Translations under genes and position numbers: made by a program
The notes under the pieces: generated by a model
What the model saw: the letters and a program-made list of their open reading frames with translations, nothing else
Databases searched by the model: none
Told to the model about the DNA's origin: nothing
Shown here: positions 1 to 13,269 of the stretch, in pieces
Layout: the number at the start of each line of letters is the position of its first letter
Numbering within the stretch: the first letter of the stretch is position 1
Assembly: GCA_022453515.1 (NCBI GenBank)
Contig: JAJNNY010000035.1
Span: 310,001-374,000 of the forward strand
Length of the DNA stretch: 64,000 nt
Source of the DNA: Astrocystis sublimbata
Taxonomy: Eukaryota; Ascomycota; Sordariomycetes; Xylariales; Xylariaceae
Direction of reading: 5' to 3'

Positions 1-3000
1 GACTGGAACTGTCGGCGCATCCGACTATCTCAACAAGAGTCCGTCAGGTTCGACATCCGAATGCGATGATAAAGCACATAGCAGCTTCCAGAGGCTAAGG
101 TGAGAACATATTATGAAGCAATGCACGACACAGACTTGCTAAGGTCGTTGCTTTGACACCTGTCACGCTAAACAGGGTCTCGTGATAAAGGTGTGGCAGT
201 GCTGCCATGCGAAGCTTATACCCAGCTATCAACCAGAACCAATAGCCTCACGCAAAAATCGCCGTAGCGTACAGTACTCAGACAAAGACTCGATTCTTGC
301 AAGCTTTCTCCACAGCGACTTAATAATCGTCCTCTCGCTCAGACAGGCTAGTTTAGATGGGACAGAGCTCCGACGCCGAACCATGACCAACATCCTAGCA
401 CAGTTTCCCTTTTGTCAGGGCGGTTGACAAGCCGTGATTGCCGCAGTGGGTAGAAACTGAGGCTGAAGTACCACTCATAGTATGTTGGTGAACGTGAGAG
501 ATATGATCGTCCGGAGGACTAGGCTAGGGGACTAAGCAACACCCTACTAGTGTAAGTAATTCGGTAGGTCAGTGTGTATCTAGGGATTACAGCCGGCAAA
601 ACATCGACTGTTACCTACCATCGCAGCCACCCCCGGAAATACAACGTTTCATGATCGTCAACACCCGACTACCATGGGTTTACATGCGCAAAGCTTCACT
701 AGCCGCATGGATTCTTTGCAAATTCCTATGTATCCAGGTGACAGGTACATATTATGCACATGTGCATACTAACGAGATGCGCTCCATGCAGGACACGGAA
801 CCATCCATACGCGCTCCATGTAGTATATTATTTCCACTACCATCTGATCTGGCATAATCAAATCGACTCGTCGCCAAGGCCTTCCCCGCGTCTGTAGAAT
901 AATGACGTTGGCCAGATCTTTGAAGGGTACATCGACCGGCCTTGTTGTTTTCCGTCGTCTTGATCTGACTGCTCAGTGACGGCATCGTGAAGCGTGTGGC
1001 AACCGTAGGTTGATACAAAGCATGTAGCTTGTAAGTGCGCAATATCGAATTCCGCAACTCGAGAGATGCCGCTTGACGATCGTCCCATTTGACCCATCAG
1101 ACTCTTCTGTGCCTCCTGCCCAAGGATCGCATGTTGTTCGAGCAACTCTGTCTTGTTCCCGTATGATTCACTCCGGGACTCCGTTGTTTTTGCGCGCGCT
1201 TCTCCTATCAGCTTGACTAGTACTGCCACGTATTATGCACGATGCTGTTTCCCAAGGGATTGGCTGCTGTTACTGTTCAAGGAACATATGGGCACTGCAT
1301 CAATTGTGCATGAAAGAGAGCGGTGAACGAATAGCTTGTACAGCAGTTGTGGGCTGCATCGCGCCAGAACCCATCTTGGTGGATGGGCCAGAGGCTCGCT
1401 CATTGGTGGCAGACCCTTTTCTCTGCACTGCAAGACATACATGCAACTGCCATAGGAGTAGTATTTACTGTAGCAGCAGGGAGGTCGAGGTTCACTACAT
1501 TAGGCCTCACTCTAGATCGACCTGCACGCTCGAATACATCTAGCCTAGGTCGAGCAGCAACCCTGCATTCGCCTATTTGCTGGAAGTGCACCGAGTGCTC
1601 TAGAGGCAACAAGAGTATTGCTCGAATATCCCTATCTCTTGATCACACGTGGGGATGGCTTCACTATTCGACTGGCAGCGTGGCATGACGCCAGTCCAGT
1701 TTCGACCCAACTACCACATAATCACAGTACCATCCATGCCAGAAATTATCGTACCACACAGCTAACTACGCCATACCCCAAAGAATCCTTTCTCCCACCG
1801 TTTCCCCATCTGTCAGAGCCCGGCAACTGTCAGCGCCAATCAGAATGGCAGAGGCTGAGCAGCCGACCGTTGCTCCAGTGAATGATTTTCGCAAGGGCCC
1901 CTTGCTCGTTTCTCGAAAAATCCCACCGACTTGGGCCTAGTGGCAGCCGGGACAAAACCTAGGAGAAGCCAGGATGCCAGGACAGGGACTAGCAACGACG
2001 CAGCAGGACCCACGACATGTCTCGGTGCTTAAAGCAAAGATACAAGCAGCCGATTCGCCAGAACAACTGTTGTTGTTGTCTGGCTATAATTAGACACCCG
2101 CTAACTAGGTACTCTGGAGCAAGTGGCCCTCATAAGCGAAAACCCCAAGCTCACGAAGTACCCAACCTCTCCAATCAAGCCACGTGCAGCGGACCGACAG
2201 GAGACGGGATATGCTATGTGGAAATCAGTGGACACGAGCCACCGACAATTTCCTACCTATCACAACTAAGGTGGCTGGAAAATTCTTGTTGTTTTTGGGC
2301 CTGCCTTCCCTCATTCGGTTTACCTTATCTACAAAAGTGCAAAAGTGCAAAGCATCCAAAGGTTCCAACCTTCTGGAAGAAGAGAAGATCTCCAAGCCAC
2401 GCTATCGTGTTGGACCCTGAAAATGACGAGACCAAGTTGAGCATCACGTGCTATTCGCTCTGGGCAAGAATATATCATTAAACTATCTATCCCTTTATTG
2501 ATCCTACGGGCCGGCACATGAACCCACGACTATATATGCCGCTACCCAACAGCCTCCACAAAGCCAGTGTAAGAGGGGGAAAACCCAGACGTAGGGGACC
2601 ACGCGAGCCCAGGCGGGGGTTTAGTCTGGACAATTCACGATACCTAACAACCAGCACGTCAAGATGGGCCAACACACTTCCATGCTACTTCATGCCGTGC
2701 AAGGCCAAAGAGGTTAATCCGGACTATTCAGGCTTGTGGTCCACTTCGCGCCACTGGCCTTAGCAATCTACCTGTCTATCAAAAAGAGCGGCGCCCGGAC
2801 ACTCCGTGGCTACCCGCTCCGCCTGAAAACCCCGATCTTACCAAGACAAAGCCCGCCATAGAGAGAAGATGACTAAAGCCAGCCAGCTCGCTCGTCTAAT
2901 GCAGCTTATAGTAGCCTGCCATTCCGCCGATTGGGTCAAGAGTAACGTTGGTTTCCTGGCCACCGGAAACCAATAGTTACAGCTCTTTCGCCTTCCAATG

Positions 3001-6000
3001 GGCTGTTTGTTCTCTGTGCTTCCAAGCTGCAAAGCAACGTTCGAATATTGGCGAACAAGCTCCGGAATCGGGAGCCAAGAACGCGCCAGAGAGGTTACGC
3101 AGAAAAAAACCTGCCTGGATGCCGTCTATTTTTGCTTCTTCTTCTTCCGTCGATACACTCGGCATGTTGCCGGTCATAGATTATGCAGTGGTTGCTAGTC
3201 TCGCGAGCCTCAATATTGTCCAGGTTCCCGGCCATGCACTATTTGGAATGCGTGATGTGGCTTGTGTGACAACTCAACCTATTGTCTCCCAACTACTGCG
3301 TACGCGCCTATAGGAACATTTGTTCCTCTCCTTGGGAATTCGTCTTGGCGGCGTGTGAAATAGGATATTCATGCATCCTCTCCCAGCAGCCGCCACGTCG
3401 TGCATGACAGCAAGGTACTTTTAAGGTGGCACGGCATCCTCCCATACATATAAGAAGTCGCCATCCAATAGCAGCGGCTACTGTACGGCATATAACAAAG
3501 GCACTGCCACAATTGCTATATGAGCCCATTAATTCTCGTTGCATTGCACTGTCAGGACTTGCTGGCTAGAAGCTAGAAGCCACCTTCACAATGAACCCGC
3601 CGACACGGAACCGGAATAAAGGGGGGCGGCTAACGATCTCGGCCCTATTGATCATGTGTGTAAGACCCTGAGCTCCGATGTTAATGCGGAGCTCCCGTAG
3701 GTGAATATGGTCTCTGGTCTTGATCGAACGCTTGTCTTATGATGTAGACCACTTACGATACAACACCGCCAGTAGTGTCGTGATGTAGCTCGAACCATCC
3801 GCAGCTCTTTTACAAAGCACTACCACGCCATTACATTATACAATGCTGTACATTGCTCAGCTCGCATTTCTGTTGCATAAAATTTGCAAGCTAAACTTGA
3901 CGCCTGGTATCTAGTATCGCATTTCCTGAGCTCAGGGTCTTCAAGCACACGGTGCAGCGTCTTCGCCCCCCTTTCAGGGCGAGATCTACGATCGAAGCTT
4001 ATATCCCGAAGGAGCTTGTCCAAGGATGACTGGGCTCCTGTCACGATACCCTGCCCTTTTCACACACTCTCCTGTCATCTTACAGGCAATTGGGATCCCC
4101 AGGAAGACACAAGCGGGGTTCGCGCTTTAAAGCCCTTTCGAGAAAATCCCTGCTTTAGATGCCCATAAGTTATAGTAAAGCCGTAGAGGAAAAGTGGACG
4201 AAGATGTCAGTGATTTCTGTGACACAGAACCCCCAAGGTAAATGGTTTGATCTGATCAAGCCGGTTCAGTTCCTTCAAGCATGACCCGCAATGAAATACT
4301 TCTGCTTCGGTCTGATATCTAATGCCGAGTCAACCTGCCGTCTTGACAATCAATCCAATTAGTAACGGAGGTAGCCCCATATTTCCTCGGGATCTAGTTT
4401 ACTAGCATCGCGTAGTTCATGAAGGCTTGAGGCTGAAAACAAATTTTATGGGCGTAACCCCGAAGAGAACCCGAGAAACAGAGCTTGTCTTCGGGAAAAG
4501 TTGCTTCAAAAACCTTTGTTATACTCTCTCGGCCTTCGTCTTTTGTCTCCCATCATGGGCGCATGGTGGGTGCGAACGTCATTTGGCGCGCTACAACTAC
4601 CGAGCGCTCTTGGTCTGTGTTCTATTTACATACTATGTAGTAGCTTGGATCTGGATCTATAGTATGTTTGTTGTGCTCGGCTTCTGAGAGGCTAGGGGAT
4701 TATTAAGTCCTCAAAAGCAATTAGTCAGATTGAACAAGTAACTCGACCAAATTCATAAACTGATTCAGTTCTTACAATGCTGGAAGGTGCTTGGACTACG
4801 GATATACGTGACAATTTGTTGAACGAGGCATGAAATCCATTCCTGCGCGATGAATCGAGATCCCGCGTTTCCCAATGGTATTTCCGTCTGATTATTGCCG
4901 AAGTAAACAACACCTGTCGATGAAGCTTGGCAAATCAATTCACGTACTTCTACCCGCGCGACCCCACAACGGGACCAAGTCATTGACCAACTGTAGATCG
5001 TTCTGAGATAGCTTCTCGAAAGCGCGACCGAAGGATCTGACACTGCCAGGACGATCTCGCGACAAAATAGCATACCGAGGGTAGGAACCGAGGCACCAAG
5101 GATTTAATGCTAGTAGTGCACAACACAAAAGGACGAAATGACTTCATGGGAGAACATTGATGGGGTCATGGGCCCCCCTGTGATGCGGCGGCTAACAATG
5201 GAGAACAAAACAAGGATTGAGAGCTAGGTGCCTGGCAATGCGACCTACACACACTGCAAATCCCTCCCCCAAAACGGCAGCATCTTTCAAGCAAGGGCTG
5301 GGCTCCTGGGTTGGCCTTGGGACTAGGACTCAGGAGTAATATCAGCATAGAGGGCTGCGGCGGATCGAACGATAGCCCCACCATCTCTCGCTAGATTACC
5401 ATATAATTGTCATCCTGGTCGTCTCTAATTCATTATCGGCGTAGCGCACTACCCGAGTCAGGTAGGATAAAACACCTGTTTGGCCAGGCAGTAACTTTGA
5501 CAGCGCGGGTGGCCAGGGGATCGTGAACAGACTGTGAAGTCGGGCTAACCGCCAGGAGACAATTGGCCAAAAGTGGTACCTTTGCCCGCCTTTCCGCGGG
5601 TCCTTTCAGTGACCCGACCGCGCCGGATATCAACTTGGCAATAACACCTCCCTACGCATTAATCAATAAGGCGGGCAGCCGGCAAGTGCTGTAAGGCATG
5701 TAAGATTGGGGGACCCGCGGAGATCTATCTGACCGTCTCAGATGCAACGCACGTACGTCCCAGGCCAGCCCGGCCTTTCAGCCCTGCGCGAAATGACCCT
5801 ATAGGCTGTGATGGGGTCCGTACGATGGGAAATGCTACGTGACAAAATCGGATCTACCTACCTCCTTTCGGTACCTGCGTAGGTAGGGGTATGTGGTTGT
5901 ACATAGTATCCAACTCAGCCTCCCACGAGTATCGAATAATGTTACCCTTTTCATAACTGTATGACATGGGCTTATTTCCAATCACTGTAGGTAGGGAACC

Positions 6001-7441
6001 GACCGAGGTCTCCGATAGGTGGTGGTCCGAGGGTCGCCCTACCAACCTAGGGGGCTTCGCCAGCAAACCGCAAATACGGTCAACGGCGTAAGTCTCGCGC
6101 ATAACTTCCCTTCCCCACCCACGATAGCCTACTTGGTAAGACGCGCTGCTAATGCGCTGTAAGACGCGGCTAATTGCAAATGCCCTATACCGCCGATTAC
6201 TCATCGCCGTCACCTTGCTCAAGGGTCATGTGCGCGTCATGAGCGGTGAAATTGGTCGAAACACTGCCACGGGCGCGTTTGAAGATGATCACCACGAGAT
6301 GTGGTCTTACGGATGAGTTGTAATGAGTGGTGATGATCATCTGTATGGGGCCGAAGTAACGTTGACACAAACTCACTTCAAGCTCACAGGGGCTCATTGT
6401 GATTTGGCAAATAACGACGGCGATGCTGGTGATGGCGGTGATGAAACATTTGTGAATTAGTCATTGAACCCTTGAGTCGGTATTGTTCATGAATCATGCC
6501 TAGCTGAAAAAACAGTAATGCGCCTCAGCCCTGCATTGATGATCGTGCCAAGAAAGTGTCGTGATTCATTTGACGCGCGATGGCAGATGCTTCCTGACTG
6601 TACCTACCTGAGCGCGAATGAAGCGCACCTCCGCCGCAATACCCCAGAGTCATTTGAGGCTTGGGACGTCCCCTATGCAGGGGAATATAGATCTTCGCAA
6701 TAAGAACCTATTAATAATCATGGGGTTTACCTATCAAGCGACGAATCCAGCATAACGGGGGCCCGTGCAATTTCCCATCGGTATAGTTTTCGTGAGAATT
6801 CACCTTGCTCCAACCTCCTGGTGGATCGAGAGTACGCGAGCGGCGTATCCAGTCCGATGCGAGTCCGATGGAATACTGGAGTCAGATAGGAGAGACTTAT
6901 GATCTGCACGACAGCCTGGCTGTGCCTCACTGTGCCTCCAGTCCCACATGTAACAATCAAGCCTCAACACGTCTTAACTCCATGTTACATCAGACGCGGT
7001 AGGATCGGAAGGGGAAGCCGAACATAGGACTCATTGAAACACAGTTTGATGAAAGGGAGTCAAATGCTTCCTGATGCTACGACATCTTGAAATAGGTACA
7101 ATGCTCTCCAATTTTGTTCTAGAGAGCGTCGCAGTAGAGATGGCCAGATTACTTTGAACAATAACGTGATTGACTTGGGAGTGATAGGACATGACATGAG
7201 GTTCAGGTAATTGATCCGACCATAAGTGGCAACAAATTATAAGAGGCCGGGGAAATTAGATGATATAATGTTTAAGGAAGAGCACACGTAGAGTATTTCC
7301 GATATACATTTCTTTTCATGAGGGTAATTGATAACCGCATGTATACTCAAAACTCGATGCTATAATTACTTTTGATGCTGTAAATGTGTAATGCGCCACA
7401 TGTGTCGTTATGATCAGTTTGCGACTGCTAGTAATCGGCAT
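1..7441. other. Gene-empty left flank
   Basis: About 7.4 kb of mixed composition (not strongly AT-rich) with only short overlapping open frames on both strands. None shows a recognisable domain, a convincing start with splice signals, or a long codon-biased frame. The longest minus-strand frame (858-1229, 123 codons) has a Gln/Leu-rich stretch that could be a coiled-coil relic, but I cannot assign it. No tRNA, rRNA, LTR or tandem array was recognised. It could be intergenic DNA or long-decayed gene remnants. Confidence 0.5.
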
Positions 7442-10400
7442 CTATTGTACAACCTCCTCGCTCATGAAAACGGAAGATAGGGCACCTTCTATTAAAGACA
7501 GTGATTTTTCACGTGGAAACACGATGCTTGTCTCGCCGGCCAGAACCGGTGCCAGGTTATATCCATTGTCGCTACCGATCAGCTCGCATAGAATGAAAAA
7601 GTGTCGTCGGACTGTGTAACTGCGCTTTGAGCCAGACTGAACTGATGCCATGTCAATGGAACATATCCAAAGGTCTGTATCTAAAAAGACGATGGAATGC
7701 TGGTTCCAGCCAATGAACATCCTGACTGTCTTCTTTCGCAAACATAGCACAGGCTCAATATTTCGTAGCTCACTATCATCAGATCGCTCTGTCCTGTCCT
7801 GGCTTTGATCTAGGCTGAAGATCAGGACTTTAGGTGAATTTAAATCGCGCGTAGAAGGTAGAATAACTGCCAAGAAGATAGAGGTCTTGGTTGGATTCAA
7901 TTTCTCAACTTGAGAGGGAAGTCGGCTTCCGTCCAACATGAGTGTGATCTTTGATTTCAGGGTAATCTCGTTGGTCGTATCGTTGGTTTGGTATAGATGA
8001 AGAATTGACTCGGAGACCATTACTATGTCAGATCCTGCAAGAGGTTGCAAGAGCCAAGTCCAAGTACGAATGGCGTGCCAGTCTTCCTTGATGGTCGAAA
8101 TTCTCGGCGTCGACGGAATGGCCGTAATTGGGATCCAGTATATCGAATCATGAAGTGCTTCACACACTAAGATTTTGCAACCCCTTGGACTGAGTGCTAT
8201 GTTCTGTACCAAACTGGGTATTTCAACCTCCATGACCTCTTGCTGAGCTTCCACCGATGAATTGGCGATTTCTGGAATAGCCCAGATTCGAAGGACACTC
8301 GATACGTCAGTCATTGCTACGTAACCTTCTGCACTCCATGACACCTGTCTCACCATCAGGTGGTGATGATGCGAATATACTCGCGTTCGAATGCTGGCGG
8401 TGGAAACGTCGAACAAAGCCACCAAGCCGTCCGTCCGACCAACCAGTACAAGTTGGCTAGCACCCATAGCTGCTATGCTCGTTATATCGACAGTCTCATG
8501 ACTACGATCAACCACTGTCGCAGGCTGTGCAACTGATTCACTTATACTCGACTTATCTGGCAAGCCTTTTCTCACGAGCGCCGATGGCTCCCACACATTC
8601 GTCTTCGCCTCGCGTATATCGTAGAGGCGAAGACCATCACTACTGAACGACAAGAACCGCACCTCATAGCCATCCGACTTGATACGGTAAAGTAAGGTGA
8701 GAGTATCGAAATCCCAGAGCTTAATAGTTCCTCGCATATCACCGGTTGCGAGGGTGCGTCCATCGGGCGTACAGGCTAAAATATATGCCTCGCCCGACAC
8801 CGAGATGATTTCTTGCTGTGTCCAAGAGTCGAACAAAGCCAGCTCACCATCCTGTGAAGCGACTGCGAGGACCTCTACAGCGGGATTCGGGTTGAAAAGG
8901 ACCCCCGAGACTGGGGGGCACACCTTGCCAGGGGTATCTCTTTTAAACCAGCAAGTGCCGAGAAGTTCGTCTTTCTCGAGGCTCCAGACCTTTACAGGGA
9001 GGTACTGATATGCTATTGCTATGATTTTTTGATCTGGTGATACGTCCGCGGACCGAATAGCTTGAGGGGTAGTTGCCTTCAGTTGTTTGATATCGCGCTT
9101 CCCTAAAGATTCTCCAGGCAGGATTTGGCCATCCAATGCTGAGAAGTGTATTATCGAGCTTGTTCTGGTAGCAACAGTAACGGTATTATCCGATACAGAG
9201 AAACTTGCTGCCGCGATGGCATCCCGATGATCCATGGTCCAAAGTAAGGTTCCACTTACACTGAACATGCTGAGCCGACGGCCACCCGACGCGAACAGCC
9301 GTTGAGTAGAATTATCGAACTTCAAAAACTTGACTGGCTCGCCATGATTTAACACTGTCTTTTCTTGACAGGTGGCAGCATGGTAAATCCTGACATGACC
9401 CGTCTTCTGCCCTATAGCAAAAACATTCTCGCCAGACGTCAATGACAACGCCCGCGTACCACGGTAATCAATGTACGAGACGCAGTCATCCCAGTTGGCA
9501 TTGCCAGAACCCAGCAGCTTGAAGCCATTCTGGGTAGTGTTGAACTGGCCGGATATAGCAGAGCCGGTAGGACACAGCGGCGCAACAAGATAGAATATCG
9601 AAGAAGGGAATTGAATCAAGTTTTCTCGAAACTTGGCCACGACTCGTATGAGATCGGAGATCCACTTCTCGATGAAACTGCATTGATCTTTCAGCGATGA
9701 TGTATATTTGACGCGTCGTCCTAAGTAGTGACGTAAATTTCTTGCGGCTTGTATAACAAAAAACAAGTCCCCTTTATGCCGTGCAATATATTCAATCCAT
9801 CTCAGCACATTCGTCTGGAAGAATTTGTATAGGAGACCCAGAACTTCATCAGATTGCGCTGAAGCTTTGATGATATGTTCTGAGAATAGCGTGCACGCAT
9901 AGTCTGCGAACGCGGAGGTTGTGGTCGAGGGTATTTGTACCAGTAACCGATTCTTTGGCGGTCTCATCTCGTCGGAGGCCAGATACCGGAGGCAAACGAT
10001 TGCCAACCGCTCATGGCCTATGTCCTCCTGTATGGCTAGGGGTATCTCCAAATCTTGGTCAAGGAGAAAATCTCGCACGGTGCTGTGTATGACACGTACA
10101 GTCCCGGATTCATCGATGCGTAAGAGCTGGCCGCAGAGACCTTCTACACTTCGTTCCACGCTTTTGAGATTCGTTGCCAGGTCCAGATTCAATGAAACCT
10201 GCAGTTCCTGAATGCTCAAAGTCCGCGATGCGCATATAACCCAAGTGAGGATGGCCTTGGTGAGCTTCAGCTCTCGCGTGTTAACAGCCATCGTATGCAA
10301 AATCTTGCCGTAGATCGAAGCCATCTCCCCAGGCAGTTCTTCCAGGACTTTATCAACACTCTCGTCGCTATACACTCTCTCGAGCTCCTCCAATGCGAGC

Positions 10401-12420
10401 TTTGCCCATAGAAAGATACCATTTGACTTCGTTACTATCCTTTGAATCAGAGACTCGCTCTCGTCTCCGTCGACAGGAAGCAATGTTGCATTATCCCGTA
10501 TATAGGTCTCTATATCTCTCATTGTTCGGCTTGCTTCAATGTGATATGTATCAGGTCGTGGCTCGAGCCGGCTGAAGTGCTTATCAAAATCTGGGCGTTT
10601 TCTCGTGGTGAAGCAGAACCGGATTGGGAACGATGCGTCAAGCTTCACTATCAACCCAAACAACTTTGATGCATCTGCGCATTCATCAAGTCCATCTATC
10701 ACCCAATACTGTGGCCTTTCGAGATGCAAGTTCAAGATCTCGTTCAAAAAGAACTTCCTCCAAATTACCCTTTCATCGTCTTTGTCGAAGGTAACGCCTT
10801 CGTTCTGCATTGTATAGAGGCGTTGAAGGAGATCTGGATGGCAAAGTGCAATCTGATAAGCGAGCTGACGTAACAGCCCGCCTATAAATTGTTGTGTCCC
10901 GTGGTGGAAAAAGTGGTAGCAGACTTCAGCACCCAGACCCTGGAGGTGTCGAATGATGTGTGTTGCAAGCACTGTTTTCCCTGAGCCCGGCGCACCCGTC
11001 ACCCAAAAGTACAGCGACTTCCCCGAAGAGGCAATTTTCCAATGTTGAAATGATTCAAGATCGATCACCCATTCACAAGTTCCTTCCGTTTTGCTCGCCT
11101 CAGCTGTGATCAGGTCATCCTCGGCGTTATGGGAGATCATTAAAAAGGTTTCGATTCTCCTGATTGAAAGCTTCGTTTCTTCAGTACGATTCAGAAAGAC
11201 TAGGATGACTGTTAGTCATATGCGATTGCATTGCTAAAAGCTATACCATCGCACCTTTCCCGAGCATATTCTCAATCGCTGTAGATAAAGAATTTCGAAT
11301 GCTAATGCAGTTCGGATCCTTGAGACTGTCGAACTTGCAGATGCTGCGATGGTCAGCATTCAGGGGCTGCGCTATCTCTCCCTTATATCCTAAAACTACA
11401 ATCAGATAACATACAACCGGTATAAGAGAGGTTATAAATGACCTGAATTACCTAGAACTGCAGAGTCACGCTCGACAATGAGAACAGAGCTTGTTGGTGT
11501 GGTTCGAGTCTTCAGAGTTTCGTAGAATGACCAGAGCTGCAATCTATCTGCAAATCCTCTAAAGTCATCATTGATAACTTGCAAAGATGGCGAGCCTTTG
11601 AAGATATCTACTATGTACTGCCTCGGACTGAGGACTGTGCTGGCTCGCAAGATGTTGTTCAATAGTCTTGCGGATTCAGACCCTCTATGTGGCGTGGCAA
11701 GGAAAAACATGCACTGTATCCTACTTGCTAGCAGATGGTCTCTGGGATCTTGTTGCGCTAGGATATAAACCTATGAACATGTTAGTCAAGGCATGAAGCA
11801 AGATATGTCTTCTTTTGGTTTACCTTTTTAATGACGAGACCCCCCATAGAATGGCCAATTAGGATGATAGGGGTCTAGAAAGCCCATTAGCATTCTCATG
11901 CCTTTCGCTCGGCAGAAAACCTTTACATCTTTAGTGTTTCTCAGGAACGGGGAGGTTTTCATCTCGGCAAGTAAGGCGCGTCAGAAATCATGAAGATCAA
12001 GAACCGTCTCTTTCGTTTCTGCCCAATCGGCGTTGTAACCAAAGGAGTGAACGCGCACATTCTGAAAACCGGGCTCCTGCGGCAGCCAAGCTTGCGGCCA
12101 GAAGGACTGGACATCATCACTTTTGCTCCAAGTCTTGGTTGAGCCTCCACGAAGGCCGTGTACGAATACTAAGTCGACGAGAGTCTCGTGAGCTTCATGG
12201 AGCAGATGCAGTCCGTAAGCTCCCCAGGCATCGGCCACGCTTCCACTTTGCTTGCGTCTTGCCAGCGAGAACTTCTTGAATCCCGTAACATGATCCCGCC
12301 ATGAAGCTGACCCAGATTCGCTTGTTTGCTACAGTCAAGGATGAGTAACTCACAACCCACTTCGTGAGCATGGCCGGGATTGAGTGCGGTTGAACTCACC
12401 TGAGAGGTCATGCTCACCAT
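7442..12420 (-). CDS. STAND/NLR protein: alpha/beta-hydrolase, NACHT, WD40; in-frame TGA in the hydrolase domain
   Basis: Six exons are inferred: 12420-12400, 12328-11927, 11874-11824, 11770-11452, 11389-11255 and 11199-7442, about 1561 codons. The N-terminal part is a SesB/PGAP1-like hydrolase: VFVHGLRGGSTKTW, then the nucleophile elbow GHSMGG in its own 17-codon exon, then LATPHRGSESA. A linker with LNADHRSICKF follows, as in this fungal family. The NACHT NTPase has Walker A GAPGSGKT and Walker B WVIDGLDEC (roughly residues 377 and 475). The C-terminal half contains degenerate WD40 repeats such as GTIKLWDF. STAND proteins of this type are signalling ATPases implicated in heterokaryon incompatibility and non-self recognition; the specific role here is inference. 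A TGA at 11983-11981 interrupts exon 2 in frame, between LDLHDF and RALLAEMKTSPF. The gene is therefore probably broken, or makes only the downstream NACHT-WD40 part from a later ATG such as 11140. A 42-nt intron could skip the stop but would remove conserved residues. The 7-codon first exon is the least certain part. Confidence 0.8.
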
Positions 12421-13269
12421 AGCACATAATAATTACAGCGCGTCCGGGGGGTGCACTTTGCTTTATAAAGAGACAGTTGGACGTTAATCAGCATGTGATA
12501 AAGCTCAGAGAACATTCAAGCAGATTGGGTTGGCCTCAATATCCGATGACCAGTTCGAGAAATACTGGATTCTCTCCAACTGGAGTAGCCCAACCAGGGC
12601 GTCAAGCAGGCTGTGTCTTCCTGACATCGTTGGGTTGCATCGGACAGGGGTTTTCTACAGTAGACTCCGGCCAAGATGGTTAGCGTTTCAAACAATAATT
12701 CGGTTACTGATAATGGCCACGTAACCGAGAAAGGCAAGTGTTCAACTCCGCTCTGGAGCGAGCCAAGGATCGATACTCCTGCACGCTGAGTTGTGCATTA
12801 TAACACTACCACAGAACACCGCGCATATACTTATAAAGCAGGTGGTCAAATGGCACATGATCATATGAGTCCTTCCCATGAAGATTGAGGAAGCTGCATA
12901 TGTAGGATAGCTTTTGAAACTAACATAAAATTTCAAGGATAATTAATCTTGCCAAATGGTTCGGCAAATTGTCACAGACTCGAAGTTCTCACTACCAGAA
13001 ATCCAGTGAATGACCTTTGTGACTGCACCAGCAGAGAGAACCCCCTTGTGCTATCTAGAGCTAAAAGACCAGTCAGTATAAAGAGCCTGTGTTACCACCC
13101 GGTATTACACGGTTCGAAGTTTGTTCCGTGCCGAGCGGCAGCGCAATTGTGACACAGACACCTAGACGGTTGCTCCCTTCGCGGCGAGAGGTGAGTTTGT
13201 TTCTCCTCTAGACACAATTAGAGACGTTCGCCTCGGTATATTACTGATTCTGATAGCAAAGTCTGAGCC
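12421..13269. other. Intergenic, divergent promoters
   Basis: About 850 nt between the divergent STAND gene (minus) and the fructosamine-kinase-like gene (plus). Only short unsupported frames are present. It presumably holds both promoters, but I recognise no specific binding site. Confidence 0.4.

Noticed and set aside
858..1229. 123-codon minus-strand frame with a Gln/Leu-rich stretch, possible NLR N-terminal relic
   Set aside because: Resemblance is only compositional; no downstream NTPase motif or splice structure supports it.
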